From NCBI RefSeq assembly GCF_013409045.1, contig NZ_JACCBT010000001.1, forward strand, positions 5,766,001-5,830,000: a stretch of 64,000 nucleotides of DNA, given 5' to 3'. Below the pieces are notes generated by a model. That model ran no database searches, had not been told where the DNA came from, and was given only the letters and a program-made list of their open reading frames with translations. Origin of the DNA: Actinomadura citrea (GTDB lineage: Bacteria > Actinomycetota > Actinomycetes > Streptosporangiales > Streptosporangiaceae). Shown piece after piece: positions 33,225-41,909 of this stretch (positions are counted from its first letter, which is position 1; every line of letters begins with the position of its first letter). Position numbers and translations under genes: made by a program.

Positions 33225-33521
33225 ATGTGCACCTACCAGACGGTGAAGATGGAGCTGGACGGCGCGGCCAAGGGCGCGAACGGCTGGTTCACCCTGACCG
33301 GCGGCGCGGTCTACGTCGACCACCCGTACCACGCCTGCCACGAGCACACCGTGAACATCGACTTCACCAACGCCGGAGAGGGGCCGTCCGCGCGCGTCGC
33401 GGTCGAGCTGACCGAGGAGTCGGCGCTGGCGCTGGTCGAGGCCATCCAGGCGGCCCTCGCCGCCGCCCCGCCCGGCCTCGCCTCGGCCGCCGGCGCCGGC
33501 CGGCGCGCGGGCGCGACCTGA
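33225..33521 (+). CDS. small conserved protein (DUF6295-like) partnered with the hydrolase
   Basis: The 98-residue product begins MCTYQTVKMELDGAAKGANG and continues WFTLTGGAVYVDHPYHACHEHTVNIDF. The His-rich segment and conserved aromatic residues resemble DUF6295, a small actinobacterial family that I recall from memory only. An alanine-rich tail follows. A GAGAGGAG ribosome site precedes the ATG at 33225 and the gap to the hydrolase stop is 12 bp, so the two are co-expressed. The histidines could bind metal, but no function is established. Confidence 0.7.
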   Translation: MCTYQTVKMELDGAAKGANGWFTLTGGAVYVDHPYHACHEHTVNIDFTNAGEGPSARVAVELTEESALALVEAIQAALAAAPPGLASAAGAGRRAGAT

Positions 33522-33533
33522 CGCGGCCCGGCC

Positions 33534-33558
33534 GGCCCCGGACCCGCCGGCCGGGGCC
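33534..33558 (+). terminator. GC hairpin after the hydrolase operon
   Basis: GGCCCCGG (33534-33541) and CCGGGGCC (33551-33558) form a perfect 8-bp stem with a 9-base loop, just behind the stop of the small protein. There is no T run. Confidence 0.45.
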
Positions 33559-33606
33559 GCCCGGACGCCGCTGAACCGGCGTGCCGAGGGGCGCGTACCC
33601 CCATGC

Positions 33607-34830
33607 GTGCCAGCGGACCAGATCGATCCGAGCGTGCTGCGCCAGAGCGCGCACAGCCCGTCCTTCTTCGCCCTCCAGCGGGCCTCGTCCGGACGCCGGG
33701 ACCTGGTCGACTTCTGCATCCCGTGCAACCCGTACTTCCCCACGCCGGGAATGTTCTCCCAGCTCGCGGGTTCGCTGGAGCAGATCCTCAAGTACTACCC
33801 GAGCGACGCCGACACGATCACCGCCGAGCTCTGCGCAACGCTCGGGCACCACCCGCAGACGGTCGTCATGGGAAACGGGTCCACGGAGCTGATCACCTGG
33901 ATCGACCACCTGCTCGTGCGCGAGAGCCTCGCCACGCCGATCCCGACGTTCGGCCGATGGACGGACCAGCCGTTGGAGACGGGCAAGCGGGTCGACATGT
34001 TCCAGCTCCACGAACTGCTCGGCTTCGAGTTCGACGTGGACGCCTTCGTGCGGTTCGTGCGGGCGCGGGGCTCGCGGACCGCGGTCGTGTGCAACCCCAA
34101 CAACCCCGACGGCGGGTACGTCCCGCGCCGCGAGATCGTCCGGCTGCTGGACTGCCTCATCGACCTGGACCTGGTCGTGGTGGACGAGTCGTTCCTGGAC
34201 TTCGTCGACACCGAGGCGCACACCAGCGTGGCCGACGAGGCCCGCATCCGGCCGAACGTGATCGTGCTGAAGAGCCTCGGCAAGAACTTCGGCCTGCACG
34301 GCGTCCGGTTCGGCTACCTGGTGGCGAATCCGGCGCTGGCGCGGACCGTCCGGGCGGCGCTGCCGAAATGGAACCTCAACTCCTTCGCCGAGTTCGTGGT
34401 GTTCCTGCTGCGCGAGCACGGCTCCGAGTACCGGGAGAGCCTGCGGCTGCTGGCCCGCGACCGGCTGCTGATGTCGCAGCAGCTGGCGTCGCTGCCGGGC
34501 CTCAAGGTCTTCCCGTCCCAGGGCAACTTCCTCATGGTCAAACTGCCGGACGGCAAGGACGGCGTCGGGCTGCGCGACCACCTGATCGCGCACCACGGGG
34601 TGTTCGTCCGCGAGTGCGGCAACAAGCTCGGCTCCACGAGCCAGTTCCTGCGGCTGGTCGTCCGGCCGCAGGCGGACGTGCAGCGGCTGCTGATCGGGCT
34701 CGGCTCCTACCTGTACGGCACCGCGCCGGAGGCCCCGCCCGACAACGTGGTGTCGCCCGGCCACGGGTGGGGCGAGGGCGATCCCCAGCACACCGAGACC
34801 CGCCCTGAGGATTTCCGCGCGGCCATTTAG
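33607..34830 (+). CDS. PLP-dependent class I/II aminotransferase
   Basis: The 407-residue fold-type I enzyme resembles histidinol-phosphate aminotransferases and CobD-like enzymes. It has VVMGNGSTELITWI, VVCNPNNPDGGYVPRREI, VVVDESFLDF, the PLP-lysine segment LKSLGKNFGLHGVRFGY and a final arginine region RLVVRPQADVQRLL. The C-terminal 45 residues (after LYGTAPEAP) are an extra, polar tail. GTG 33607 is used; the ATG at 33603 is in another frame. It is 139 bp upstream of a P450, so it may supply a modified amino acid or amine to a small biosynthetic pathway rather than serve histidine synthesis. Confidence 0.85.
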   Translation: MPADQIDPSVLRQSAHSPSFFALQRASSGRRDLVDFCIPCNPYFPTPGMFSQLAGSLEQILKYYPSDADTITAELCATLGHHPQTVVMGNGSTELITWIDHLLVRESLATPIPTFGRWTDQPLETGKRVDMFQLHELLGFEFDVDAFVRFVRARGSRTAVVCNPNNPDGGYVPRREIVRLLDCLIDLDLVVVDESFLDFVDTEAHTSVADEARIRPNVIVLKSLGKNFGLHGVRFGYLVANPALARTVRAALPKWNLNSFAEFVVFLLREHGSEYRESLRLLARDRLLMSQQLASLPGLKVFPSQGNFLMVKLPDGKDGVGLRDHLIAHHGVFVRECGNKLGSTSQFLRLVVRPQADVQRLLIGLGSYLYGTAPEAPPDNVVSPGHGWGEGDPQHTETRPEDFRAAI

Positions 34831-34924
34831 GGAAAGGCCGAAACAGGCGGGACGCGTCCGTTTCCAGGTGAATTGGCGGTATGGCGCCACGACCCCTTAC
34901 GTTGGCTTCGTCGCTCATCGCATG

Positions 34925-34942
34925 CATGTCGTTACGGACATG
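34925..34942. promoter_or_regulatory. inverted repeat CATGTC-n6-GACATG upstream of the P450
   Basis: A perfect 6-bp inverted repeat with a 6-base centre lies 27 bp before the P450 ATG in an AT-richer gap. It could be an operator for a dimeric repressor. No regulator gene is adjacent. Confidence 0.4.
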
Positions 34943-34969
34943 TTCCATCCCCGCTTGGAGAGGACCTCA

Positions 34970-36184
34970 ATGGAGATCCCGCTCGTCATCGACCCGGCCG
35001 GCAGCGACGTCCAGGGAGAGGCCGCGAAACTGCGGGCGCGGGGGCCGGTGACCCTCGTGGAACTGCCCGGCGGCGTCGTCGCCTGGGCGGTGACCGGCCA
35101 GGACCAGCTCAAACGGCTGCTGGCCGATCCGCGGGTGTCCAAGGACCCGAACCGGCACTGGACGAAATGGATCGACGGTGAGATCGCGGAGGACTGGCCG
35201 CTGAGCCTGTGGGTCTCGGTGCGGAACATGTTCACCGCCTACGGCGACGACCACCGGCGGCTCCGCACCATCATCTCGCGGGCGTTCACCCCGCGCCGCA
35301 CCGAGGCGCTGCGGCCGGACGTCGAGGAGATCACCGGGTCCCTCCTGGAGGATCTGGCCGCCTCCCCCGGCGGCCGCGCCGACCTGCGCGAGGCGTTCGC
35401 CTACCCGCTGCCCATCGAGGTGATCTGCCGGCTGTTCGGCGTCCCCGTCGCGGCCCGGCCGGCGCTGCGCCGCTGTGTGGACGGCGTCTTCAACACGGCG
35501 CTGACGTCCGAGGAGGCCTTCGCCAACCAGACCGAGATGTACGGCATCCTGCAGGACTTCGTGGCGTTCCGGCGCCGCGAGCCCGCCGACGACCTGGCCG
35601 GCGTGCTCATCTCCTCCCGCGACGAGGACGGCTCGCGGCTGAGCGAGCAGGAACTGGTCGACACGCTGATCCTGATGATCTCCGCCGGGCACGAGACGAC
35701 GGTGAACCTACTCGACCAGGCGATCACGGCGCTGCTGACGCACCCGGACCAGTACGCGCTCGTCCGGTCCGGCGAGGTGCCGTGGACGGAGGTCATCGAG
35801 GAGGCGCTGCGCTGGCAGGCGCCGGTCGCGAACCTGCCGCTGCGCTACGCCGTGGAGGACATCGACGTCGACGGCGTGACGATCGGCAAGGGCGAGGCGA
35901 TCCTCGCCGCCTACGCCGCCGCGGGACGCGACCTCGCCCTGCACGGCGACGACGCCGACCTGTTCGACGTCAGGCGGGCGAACAAGGAGCACATCTCGTT
36001 CGGCCACGGCGTGCACTTCTGCGTCGGCTCCCACCTGGCGCGGCTGGAGGCCGAGATCGCGCTGCCGGCGCTCTTCGGCCGCTTCCCCGACATGGCGCTC
36101 GCCGTCGACCCGGCCGAGATGAGGCCGGTCGAGTCGTTCATCTCCAACGGCCACCGGACCCTGCCCGTCGTGCTCGGCTCCTGA
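34970..36184 (+). CDS. cytochrome P450 (CYP105/107-like)
   Basis: The 404-residue soluble P450 has the I-helix motif MISAGHETTVNLLDQA, the K-helix ExxR in EEALRWQAP, and the haem loop ISFGHGVHFCVGSHLARLEAE. This pattern is that of actinomycete biosynthetic P450s, which hydroxylate polyketides, peptides or other small molecules with ferredoxin as donor. No ferredoxin gene is adjacent. ATG 34970 is preceded by GGAGAGGA. The aminotransferase upstream is the only candidate partner. Confidence 0.9.
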   Translation: MEIPLVIDPAGSDVQGEAAKLRARGPVTLVELPGGVVAWAVTGQDQLKRLLADPRVSKDPNRHWTKWIDGEIAEDWPLSLWVSVRNMFTAYGDDHRRLRTIISRAFTPRRTEALRPDVEEITGSLLEDLAASPGGRADLREAFAYPLPIEVICRLFGVPVAARPALRRCVDGVFNTALTSEEAFANQTEMYGILQDFVAFRRREPADDLAGVLISSRDEDGSRLSEQELVDTLILMISAGHETTVNLLDQAITALLTHPDQYALVRSGEVPWTEVIEEALRWQAPVANLPLRYAVEDIDVDGVTIGKGEAILAAYAAAGRDLALHGDDADLFDVRRANKEHISFGHGVHFCVGSHLARLEAEIALPALFGRFPDMALAVDPAEMRPVESFISNGHRTLPVVLGS

Positions 36185-36193
36185 GCGCCTCCC

Positions 36194-37147
36194 CTAGCCC
36201 TCGCGGCGCGCCCGGGCCCGGCGCTTGCCCTCGTGCATCGCCTGGACCCGGGCGATCGGGATCGTGTGGCCCTGCTCGACGAGGTCGGCGGGGACCGCCT
36301 GCGGCTCGGGCATGAGGTCCGTCCAGACGTCGCGTCCGGCGAGCAGGGCGGCGGCCGTGCGGAGCGTGAAGTCCGAGGGCGTCACGCGGTCGAGGTCGCC
36401 CCAGGCCACCGGGAACGAGACCGGCGCGCCCGGACGGATCCGCGGGCTGTAGGCGGCGATGACCGTCGCGCCGCCCGCGCGGGTCGAGTCGAGGAACACC
36501 TTGCCGCCGCGGTCCTCGCGGATGAAGGCCGTCGTGACCAGATCAGGGTCGAGCCGCTCGGCGCGGACGGCCAGGGCGCGGGTCGCGGCGGCCACGTCCT
36601 CGATGCGCGTGGCGCCGTCCAGGGGCACGAACACGTGGACGCCCTTGGCACCGCTGGTCTTGACGGCGCCTCGCAGGCCCGAGTCGTCCATCGCGCGGCG
36701 CACGAGGTGGGCGGCGGCGACCGCGTCGCCGAACGCGTCCGAGCCGGGCGGGTCGATGTCGATGACCAGATGGGTGGGTTTGTCCCACGTGTCGGCGCGT
36801 ACGAGCGGCGGGTGGTACTCGACGGCGCGCTGGTTCGCGAACCACAGCAGCGTGCGGCGGTCGTCGCACAGCGCGTAGGACACCTCCCGCTGCGAGGTCT
36901 CGGCCCACACCGCCACCGTCCGCACCCAGGACGGGGTGTACTTCGGCGTGTTCTTCTGCATGAACGGCTTCTGGCCGCGCAGCACGCGCTTGACCGACAG
37001 GGGCCGGCCTGCGAGTTGCGGGACCAGGCATCCGGCGACGGCGTCCAGGTAGTCGACCAGGTCGCGTTTCGTCGCGTCCGCCCCCTCGAACAGGGGCTGG
37101 TCGAGGTTCGTCAGCCGAACCCCGTCACGCTCTTCATCGGCGCTCAC
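36194..37147 (-). CDS. stand-alone LigD-type DNA primase/polymerase
   Basis: The 317-residue product matches the archaeo-eukaryotic primase-like polymerase domain of bacterial LigD, used in non-homologous end joining. Features are RLTNLDQPLFEGADATKRDLVDYL, the phosphate-binding WVRTVAVWAETS, the catalytic acidic motif LVIDIDPPGSDAF and the KTSGAKGVHVFVPLDG loop. No ligase or nuclease domain is attached and no Ku gene is nearby; actinomycetes often encode separate pieces. It would fill gaps at broken ends, preferably with ribonucleotides. GTG 37147 is chosen as start. Confidence 0.88.
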   Translation of the reverse strand: MSADEERDGVRLTNLDQPLFEGADATKRDLVDYLDAVAGCLVPQLAGRPLSVKRVLRGQKPFMQKNTPKYTPSWVRTVAVWAETSQREVSYALCDDRRTLLWFANQRAVEYHPPLVRADTWDKPTHLVIDIDPPGSDAFGDAVAAAHLVRRAMDDSGLRGAVKTSGAKGVHVFVPLDGATRIEDVAAATRALAVRAERLDPDLVTTAFIREDRGGKVFLDSTRAGGATVIAAYSPRIRPGAPVSFPVAWGDLDRVTPSDFTLRTAAALLAGRDVWTDLMPEPQAVPADLVEQGHTIPIARVQAMHEGKRRARARREG

Positions 37148-37199
37148 CCCACCAGCTTCGCACGCGGCGCCGACATCGCCGTGGGGTAGCGTCGCGTCC

Positions 37200-37835
37200 A
37201 TGTACGTACCGGCGCATTTCTCGGCGGACGACGCCGAGGTCAGGGAGCTGCTGGCCGGTTGCGGGGCGGCCGACCTCGTCACCGTCACCCCGCGGGGTCT
37301 GATCGCGACGTACCTGCCCGTCCTGTACGACCCGTCGGTGGGCGAGCACGGGGCGATGCTGGCGCATGTGGCGCGCAACAACGACCAGTGGCGCGAGCCC
37401 GCCGACGGGGAGGCGCTGCTGATCGTCCACGGGCCGGACGCGTACGTGTCGCCGTCCTGGTACGCGTCCAAGGCCGAGCACGGGCGCGTGGTGCCGACGT
37501 GGAACTACCTCACCGCCCACGTCTACGGCCGCCTCGTCGTGCACGACGACCCGGCGTGGGTGGAGTCGATGGTCCGCCGCCTCACCGACCGCCACGAGCG
37601 GGGCCGCGCCCCGTCCTGGGCGGTCGACGACGCCCCGCCCGCGTTCGTCGCCGGTCAGCTGCGCGCGATCGTGGGCCTGGAACTGCGCGTCACCCGGGTC
37701 GAGGCCAAGGCGAAGATGAGCCAGAACCGCCCCGAGGCCGACGTCGCGGGCGTCGTCGCGGGCTACCGGGCCCAGGGCGACACCACCATGGCGAACGCGG
37801 TGAAAGCGGCGGCGCGGACGGAACGCGAGGGGTAG
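37200..37835 (+). CDS. PaiB-like FMN-binding protein
   Basis: The 211-residue product has the split-barrel flavin-binding fold: MYVPAHFSADD, VTVTPRGLIATYLPVLYD, GAMLAHVARNNDQWRE, AYVSPSWYASKAEHGRVVPTWNY and the C-terminal AKAKMSQNRPEADVAGVVAG. PaiB-type proteins were described as negative transcriptional regulators of sporulation and degradative enzymes in Bacillus, but they have no classical DNA-binding domain and bind FMN. The gene is divergent from the LigD-type polymerase with a 52-bp gap. The role here is unclear. Confidence 0.9.
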   Translation: MYVPAHFSADDAEVRELLAGCGAADLVTVTPRGLIATYLPVLYDPSVGEHGAMLAHVARNNDQWREPADGEALLIVHGPDAYVSPSWYASKAEHGRVVPTWNYLTAHVYGRLVVHDDPAWVESMVRRLTDRHERGRAPSWAVDDAPPAFVAGQLRAIVGLELRVTRVEAKAKMSQNRPEADVAGVVAGYRAQGDTTMANAVKAAARTEREG

Positions 37836-37844
37836 CGCGGCAGG

Positions 37845-38120
37845 TCAGCGGGGGCGCCAGGGGGATTCCGGCGAGGTCGGCCGGGCGTCGGCCGCCACCC
37901 GGAGCGCGTAGGTGGGGGTGGGCGCGCCGTCCACGGGGCCGAGGTAGGCGTGACCGGTCAGGTGGCACCAGGCGGGCAGGTCGATGGGGGCCGCCGGGTC
38001 GGCGGCGATGAGGTGGACGACGGTACCGGGCGCCAGGTCCGCGATGCGGCCGCGCAGTTCGAGCAGGAGGCGCACGCAGGAACGCTCACCGCCGTCGATG
38101 ACGACTGGGTCCGAGCTCAT
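37845..38120 (-). CDS. TusA/SirA-like small protein
   Basis: The 91-residue product resembles the TusA sulfurtransferase fold: VVIDGGERSCVRLLLELRGRI with a cysteine at the usual active position, then LAPGTVVHLIAADPAAPIDLPAWCHLTGHAYLG. TusA relatives carry persulfide sulfur for cofactor or tRNA thiolation. The usual CPxPxxxL motif is altered to SCVRLLLEL, so the function may have changed. ATG 38120 is used; ORF extension to 38183 has no domain. It is convergent with the PaiB-like gene. Confidence 0.65.
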   Translation of the reverse strand: MSSDPVVIDGGERSCVRLLLELRGRIADLAPGTVVHLIAADPAAPIDLPAWCHLTGHAYLGPVDGAPTPTYALRVAADARPTSPESPWRPR

Positions 38121-38533
38121 GTCCACCCCCGGTTCCGCACGCCTTGCCGGCGTAGGGGGAAATATAGGGCTTTGTTGTGACAAGGGCGGTGGTCAGACCG
38201 GGCCGTCGGCGGAAATGAGGGCCGGGTTCCAGGCGCGGGTCATCCGTGGCGACAGCCTGAGCGTCAAGCTCGTGTCGGGTCAGGGAGGGTTCGGGAAAGA
38301 GGACGGCCCTGGAGTGGACGGCGGGACGGCGGCAGGACGAGCGGCTCCGGCGCGCGTCCACCAATGCGACGAAACGGGATCAAACGCCGGTGAACGAGAT
38401 CGTCGGCGATATGGGTGAGGGAGGTCCTAGACTTGACTCTTTCTTTCAGGTTTCGTCCAGCTTTGGAGCTTACAGTCGCAGTGAAGTACCCCCCGTTGTC
38501 ATCCAGGTGAGGAAATCGGCTTTGGGGCGAGTC
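38121..38533. other. intergenic region between TusA-like and STAS genes
   Basis: No gene is supported in these 413 bp. An AT-rich TATATT on the minus strand (38166-38161) could be the -10 for the TusA-like gene. TTGACT at 38433-38438 and TACAGT at 38471-38476 are possible promoter elements for the STAS gene, but their spacing is not standard. In-frame alternatives for the STAS start (GTG 38390, GTG 38507) fall here. Confidence 0.4.
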
Positions 38534-38896
38534 ATGGATCTCGGAGTGGGGCGCGTGGAGCGCACGGAGACCTGCGGGACGCTGACGTTCCCGGACGAGG
38601 TCGACCTCAGCAACGGCGAGGCGGTCCTCGCGCAGGCCGTCCGGCTCCTGGACTCCGGGACGCCCGCCCTGATCCTCGACCTGACCGGCTGCACGTTCTG
38701 CGACTCCAACGGGCTGAACGTCATCACGCGGTCGCAGATGCGGGCGACCGAGCTGGGCGTGCCCATGTGGGTGGTGCTGCCGCCGCGCGGGATCGTCCGC
38801 CGGGTGTCGGAGGTGGCGGGGCTGCAGCGCCGCGTCGCCATCGCGCCGGACGTGGCGACGGCCCGCGAGGCGCTGTCGGCGGCGGCGAGCGGGTAG
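38534..38896 (+). CDS. STAS-domain anti-sigma factor antagonist
   Basis: The 120-residue product is a single STAS domain: RTETCGTLTFPDEVDLSNGEA, ALILDLTGCTFCDSNGLNV and MWVVLPPRGIVRRVSEVAGL. The serine in FCDSNGL is the site that anti-sigma kinases phosphorylate in SpoIIAA-type antagonists. When dephosphorylated, such a protein binds an anti-sigma factor and releases a stress sigma factor. No anti-sigma kinase or phosphatase is adjacent. ATG 38534 is preceded by GGGGCGAG. The gene is convergent with the ROK repressor, with 3 bp between stops. Confidence 0.85.
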   Translation: MDLGVGRVERTETCGTLTFPDEVDLSNGEAVLAQAVRLLDSGTPALILDLTGCTFCDSNGLNVITRSQMRATELGVPMWVVLPPRGIVRRVSEVAGLQRRVAIAPDVATAREALSAAASG

Positions 38897-38899
38897 CCC

Positions 38900-40057
38900 T
38901 CAGCGCTCCAGGGCGCGGTCGATCCACTCGTCCGCGACACCGAGGAGCAGGTGGCCCGCGCCGAGGATGCTGGCGTCGCGGCCCGCGCGGGAGGTGGCGA
39001 TCTCCAGGTTGCGGGTGGCGAGCGGCAGGCAGCGCTCGTAGATGACGCCCCGGATCGTCGCGACGAGCGGCTCGGCGTTGGACAGGCTCCCGCCGATGAC
39101 GAGCGCGTCGGGGTTGAAGAAGTTCACGAGCGCGGTCAGCACGTCGCCGATGAGGCGCCCGGCCGTGCGCACCGCGCTGGTCGCCTGGGGGACGCCGTCG
39201 GTGACGAGGTCGACGATCCGGGACGGGTTGTCCGCCTCGATGCCCTGGGCGGCCAGGGACGCGGCGAGGGCGGCGCCGCTGGCGTGGGCCTCCAGGCAGT
39301 CGGGATGGCCGCAGGAGCAGTCGACGGTGGCCTCGGACAGGATCCGGACGTGGCTGATGTCGCCCGCGGCGCCGCGCCCCCGGTGCAGCCGCCCGTCGAC
39401 GATCACGCCGCAGCCGATGCCGCTGCCGAGTTTGATGACCATCACGTTGTCGAGGGCCGGCCATGACCCGCGGTGCTCGCCGACGGCCATGAGGTTGGCG
39501 TCGTTCTCGACCAGGGCCGGGACGCCGGCGCGGCCGGACACGTAGTCGCGGACGGGGAAGTCGTTCCAGCCGGGCATGCGCGAGGGCGAGACGACCTGGC
39601 CCGTCGCCGGGTCGACCGGCCCGGGAAGCCCGATGCCGACGCCGCGGACGGGGACGTCCCGCAGGCCGTGCTCGCCGGCGAGGGCGTGCAGGCTGCGCAG
39701 GACCGCGGCCAGCGTCTCCTCGGGCCCGACGGCGATGTCGCACGCGAGGTCGGACAGGGCGAGGGGCGTCCCCGCGAGGTCGGCGACCGCGAGGCGGGCG
39801 TGGTGCGCGCCGAGATCGGCGACCAGGTGCACGCCCGCCTCGCGGGCGAGCCGAAGGCGACGGGGCCGCCGGCCCCCGCGCGAGGCCCCGGCGCCCTCCT
39901 CTGCGAACAGGCCGGCCTCGATGAGCTGCTCGACCCGCAGCGAGACGCTGGAGGCGGCGAGGCCGGAGAGCCGGGCGAGTTCGGCCCGCGACTCCGCCTG
40001 GCCGGTCGCCACCAGCCGCACGAGTGCCGCCGGTCCGTCGTCTCTGCTGTTACGCAC
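38900..40057 (-). CDS. ROK-family transcriptional repressor
   Basis: The 385-residue product has an N-terminal winged helix (RAELARLSGLAASSVSLRVE, residues 24-43) and a ROK sugar-kinase-like domain with LVENDANLMAVGEHRG, the glycine-rich KLGSGIGCGVIVDG and the zinc-binding CSCGHPDCLEAHAS. ROK repressors respond to sugars or sugar phosphates. The DNA-binding domain together with a full sensor domain argues for a regulator, not a kinase. GTG 40057 was chosen over ATG 40093 by family length. It is divergent from an amino-acid ABC operon that it probably controls. Confidence 0.88.
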   Translation of the reverse strand: MRNSRDDGPAALVRLVATGQAESRAELARLSGLAASSVSLRVEQLIEAGLFAEEGAGASRGGRRPRRLRLAREAGVHLVADLGAHHARLAVADLAGTPLALSDLACDIAVGPEETLAAVLRSLHALAGEHGLRDVPVRGVGIGLPGPVDPATGQVVSPSRMPGWNDFPVRDYVSGRAGVPALVENDANLMAVGEHRGSWPALDNVMVIKLGSGIGCGVIVDGRLHRGRGAAGDISHVRILSEATVDCSCGHPDCLEAHASGAALAASLAAQGIEADNPSRIVDLVTDGVPQATSAVRTAGRLIGDVLTALVNFFNPDALVIGGSLSNAEPLVATIRGVIYERCLPLATRNLEIATSRAGRDASILGAGHLLLGVADEWIDRALER

Positions 40058-40097
40058 CCCAGATAGATAGCATGCGCGAACTTGGTACGGCAACGCG

Positions 40098-40150
40098 TTG
40101 ACTTACGTCGATTTGACGCTCTATCGTCCTCTTTGACTTCGATTTCGAAG
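40098..40150 (+). promoter_or_regulatory. TTGAC repeats and CTTCGATTTCGAAG palindrome in the ROK/ABC intergenic region
   Basis: TTGAC occurs at 40098, 40113 and 40133. The last is followed by an imperfect palindrome CTTCGATTTCGAAG (40137-40150; 6 of 7 pairs). The patch is AT-rich and lies between the divergent genes. One TTGAC may be a -35 element and the palindrome the ROK operator; roles are inferred. Confidence 0.45.
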
Positions 40151-40173
40151 GAAGTTGGGACGTAGGTGACCGA

Positions 40174-40902
40174 ATGATCGAGGTTCGCGGCCTGTACAAG
40201 CACTTCGGCGACCACACCGCCCTGCGCGACGTGGATCTGGACGTGGCCCGCGGCGAGGTCGTCGTGGTGATCGGCCCGTCCGGGTCGGGCAAGTCGACGC
40301 TGTGCCGGTGCCTGAACCGGCTGGAGACGCCGGACGGCGGCGTCGTCCGCGTCGACGGCGAGGAGCTGCCCGAGGAGGGCCGCGCCCTCGCCCGCCTCCG
40401 GGCGGACGTGGGCATGGTGTTCCAGTCGTTCAACCTGTTCCAGCACAAGACCGTCCTGGAGAACCTGACGCTCGCGCCCACCCGGGTGCGCGGCGTCTCG
40501 CGCGCCGAGGCCGAGCGGACGGCGCGCGAGCTGCTCGACCGGGTCGGCATCGGCGAGCAGGCCGGCAAGCTGCCCGCGCAGCTGTCCGGCGGCCAGCAGC
40601 AGCGCGCCGCGATCGCCCGCGCGCTCGCGATGCGCCCGAAGGCGATGCTGTTCGACGAGCCGACCTCGGCGCTCGACCCCGAGATGGTCGGCGAGGTCCT
40701 CGACGTGATGACGGGCCTCGCCCGCGACGGCATGACGATGGTGGTCGTCACCCACGAGATGGGGTTCGCCCGCCGGGTCGCCGACCGCGTCGTGTTCATG
40801 GCGGACGGCGAGGTCGTCGAGACCGGAGCGCCGGCCGCCTTCTTCGACTCCCCCGCCAGCGACCGGGCCCGGGACTTCCTGGCCAAGGTCCTCAGCCACT
40901 AG
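40174..40902 (+). CDS. polar amino-acid ABC transporter, ATPase subunit (GlnQ-like)
   Basis: The 242-residue product is an ABC ATPase of the polar amino acid uptake group. Walker A GPSGSGKST lies at 34-42, the signature LSGGQQQR near 138, Walker B AMLFDEP near 160 and the H-loop VVVTHEMGFARRVADRV near 190. The family-typical VFQSFNLFQHKTVLENL follows the Q-loop. It powers import of glutamate, glutamine, aspartate or asparagine with the products of the next genes. It begins a six-gene operon running to 45083. Confidence 0.92.
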   Translation: MIEVRGLYKHFGDHTALRDVDLDVARGEVVVVIGPSGSGKSTLCRCLNRLETPDGGVVRVDGEELPEEGRALARLRADVGMVFQSFNLFQHKTVLENLTLAPTRVRGVSRAEAERTARELLDRVGIGEQAGKLPAQLSGGQQQRAAIARALAMRPKAMLFDEPTSALDPEMVGEVLDVMTGLARDGMTMVVVTHEMGFARRVADRVVFMADGEVVETGAPAAFFDSPASDRARDFLAKVLSH

Positions 40903-40954
40903 TGCGACCCCGGTGCGCCGCCCATGGCGCGCCACCCGAGAAAGGTTGATGATC

Positions 40955-41890
40955 ATGGTGCGTACCCCTGCGGGGATGCGGCGGGCGGCGGTGGCCGCGA
41001 TGGCCGCGCTGTCGCTGACGGGCCTGGCGGCCTGCTCCGGCGGCGACTCCGACTCCGCGGTGCCCGGCTCCGGCGGCGGCGCGGGCGACGACCTGGCGGC
41101 CTCGGCCCCGGTCGCCGCCGACCTGCCCGCCGGCTCCACCATGGAGAAGATCAAGCAGCGCGGTGAGCTGGTCGTGGGCGGCTCGCTGGACGCGCCGCTG
41201 CTCTCCCAGCAGAACCCGGCGACGAAGAAGGTCGAGGGGCTGGACGCCGACTTCGGCCGGCTGCTCGCCAAGTACATCATCGGCAAGCCCAACGTGAAGA
41301 TCGTCAACTCGGCGTCGGAGACCCGCGAGGCGCTGCTGGCCAACGGCACCGTGGACGTGGTGTTCCAGACCTACAGCATCACTCCGGAACGTGCCAAGCA
41401 GGTCGCGTTCGCCGGGCCGTACTACAGCTCCGGCCTGGTCATCGCCACGAAGAAGGACGAGACGGGCATCAAGGCCCCGGCCGATCTGAAGGGCAAGACC
41501 ATCATCGCGGGCGCCAACACCCCGGCGATCCCCGCCATCAAGAAGGTCGCCCCGGACGCGAAGATCGTCACGTTCGGCAGCGACCCCGAGTGCGTGCAGG
41601 CGCTCAAGCAGGGCCGCGGCGACGCCTACGTCCAGGACGAGGCCGTGCTGCTCGCGACCGCCAAGCAGGACCCGTCCATCCAGATCCAGGGCAAGCCGTT
41701 CACCAGCGACCCGTACGGCATCGGCCTCAAGCACGGCGACGCGCAGATGAAGCAGTTCGTCAACGACTGGCTCAAGCAGATCCAGCAGTCGGGCCTGTGG
41801 GCGAAGGTCTGGAAGAACTCGATCGGGACGGTCGTGCAGGGCGAGGCGCCGCAGCCGCCCGCGATCGGCTCGGCCCCGGGCTCGGAGTGA
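40955..41890 (+). CDS. ABC transporter substrate-binding lipoprotein for a polar amino acid
   Basis: The 311-residue product is a solute-binding protein of the glutamate/glutamine type. A signal peptide with lipobox LAAC attaches it to the membrane. Mature motifs include RGELVVGGSLDAPLLSQQNP, VEGLDADFGRLLAKYIIG, ETREALLANGTVDVVFQTYS and YYSSGLVIATKKDE. The Gly-rich stretch after the cysteine is a tether. The ATG at 40955 is preceded by AGAAAGG; ATG 40949 is also possible. The pattern resembles actinomycete GluB, so glutamate, aspartate or asparagine is the likely ligand. Confidence 0.9.
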   Translation: MVRTPAGMRRAAVAAMAALSLTGLAACSGGDSDSAVPGSGGGAGDDLAASAPVAADLPAGSTMEKIKQRGELVVGGSLDAPLLSQQNPATKKVEGLDADFGRLLAKYIIGKPNVKIVNSASETREALLANGTVDVVFQTYSITPERAKQVAFAGPYYSSGLVIATKKDETGIKAPADLKGKTIIAGANTPAIPAIKKVAPDAKIVTFGSDPECVQALKQGRGDAYVQDEAVLLATAKQDPSIQIQGKPFTSDPYGIGLKHGDAQMKQFVNDWLKQIQQSGLWAKVWKNSIGTVVQGEAPQPPAIGSAPGSE

Positions 41891-41909
41891 GCGGAGGCCC
41901 CGCCCTGTC

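Noticed and set aside
33607..34830. Aminotransferase as CobD of cobalamin synthesis
   Set aside because: It resembles the fold, but it is away from the cob locus and has a P450 next to it, with no riboswitch.
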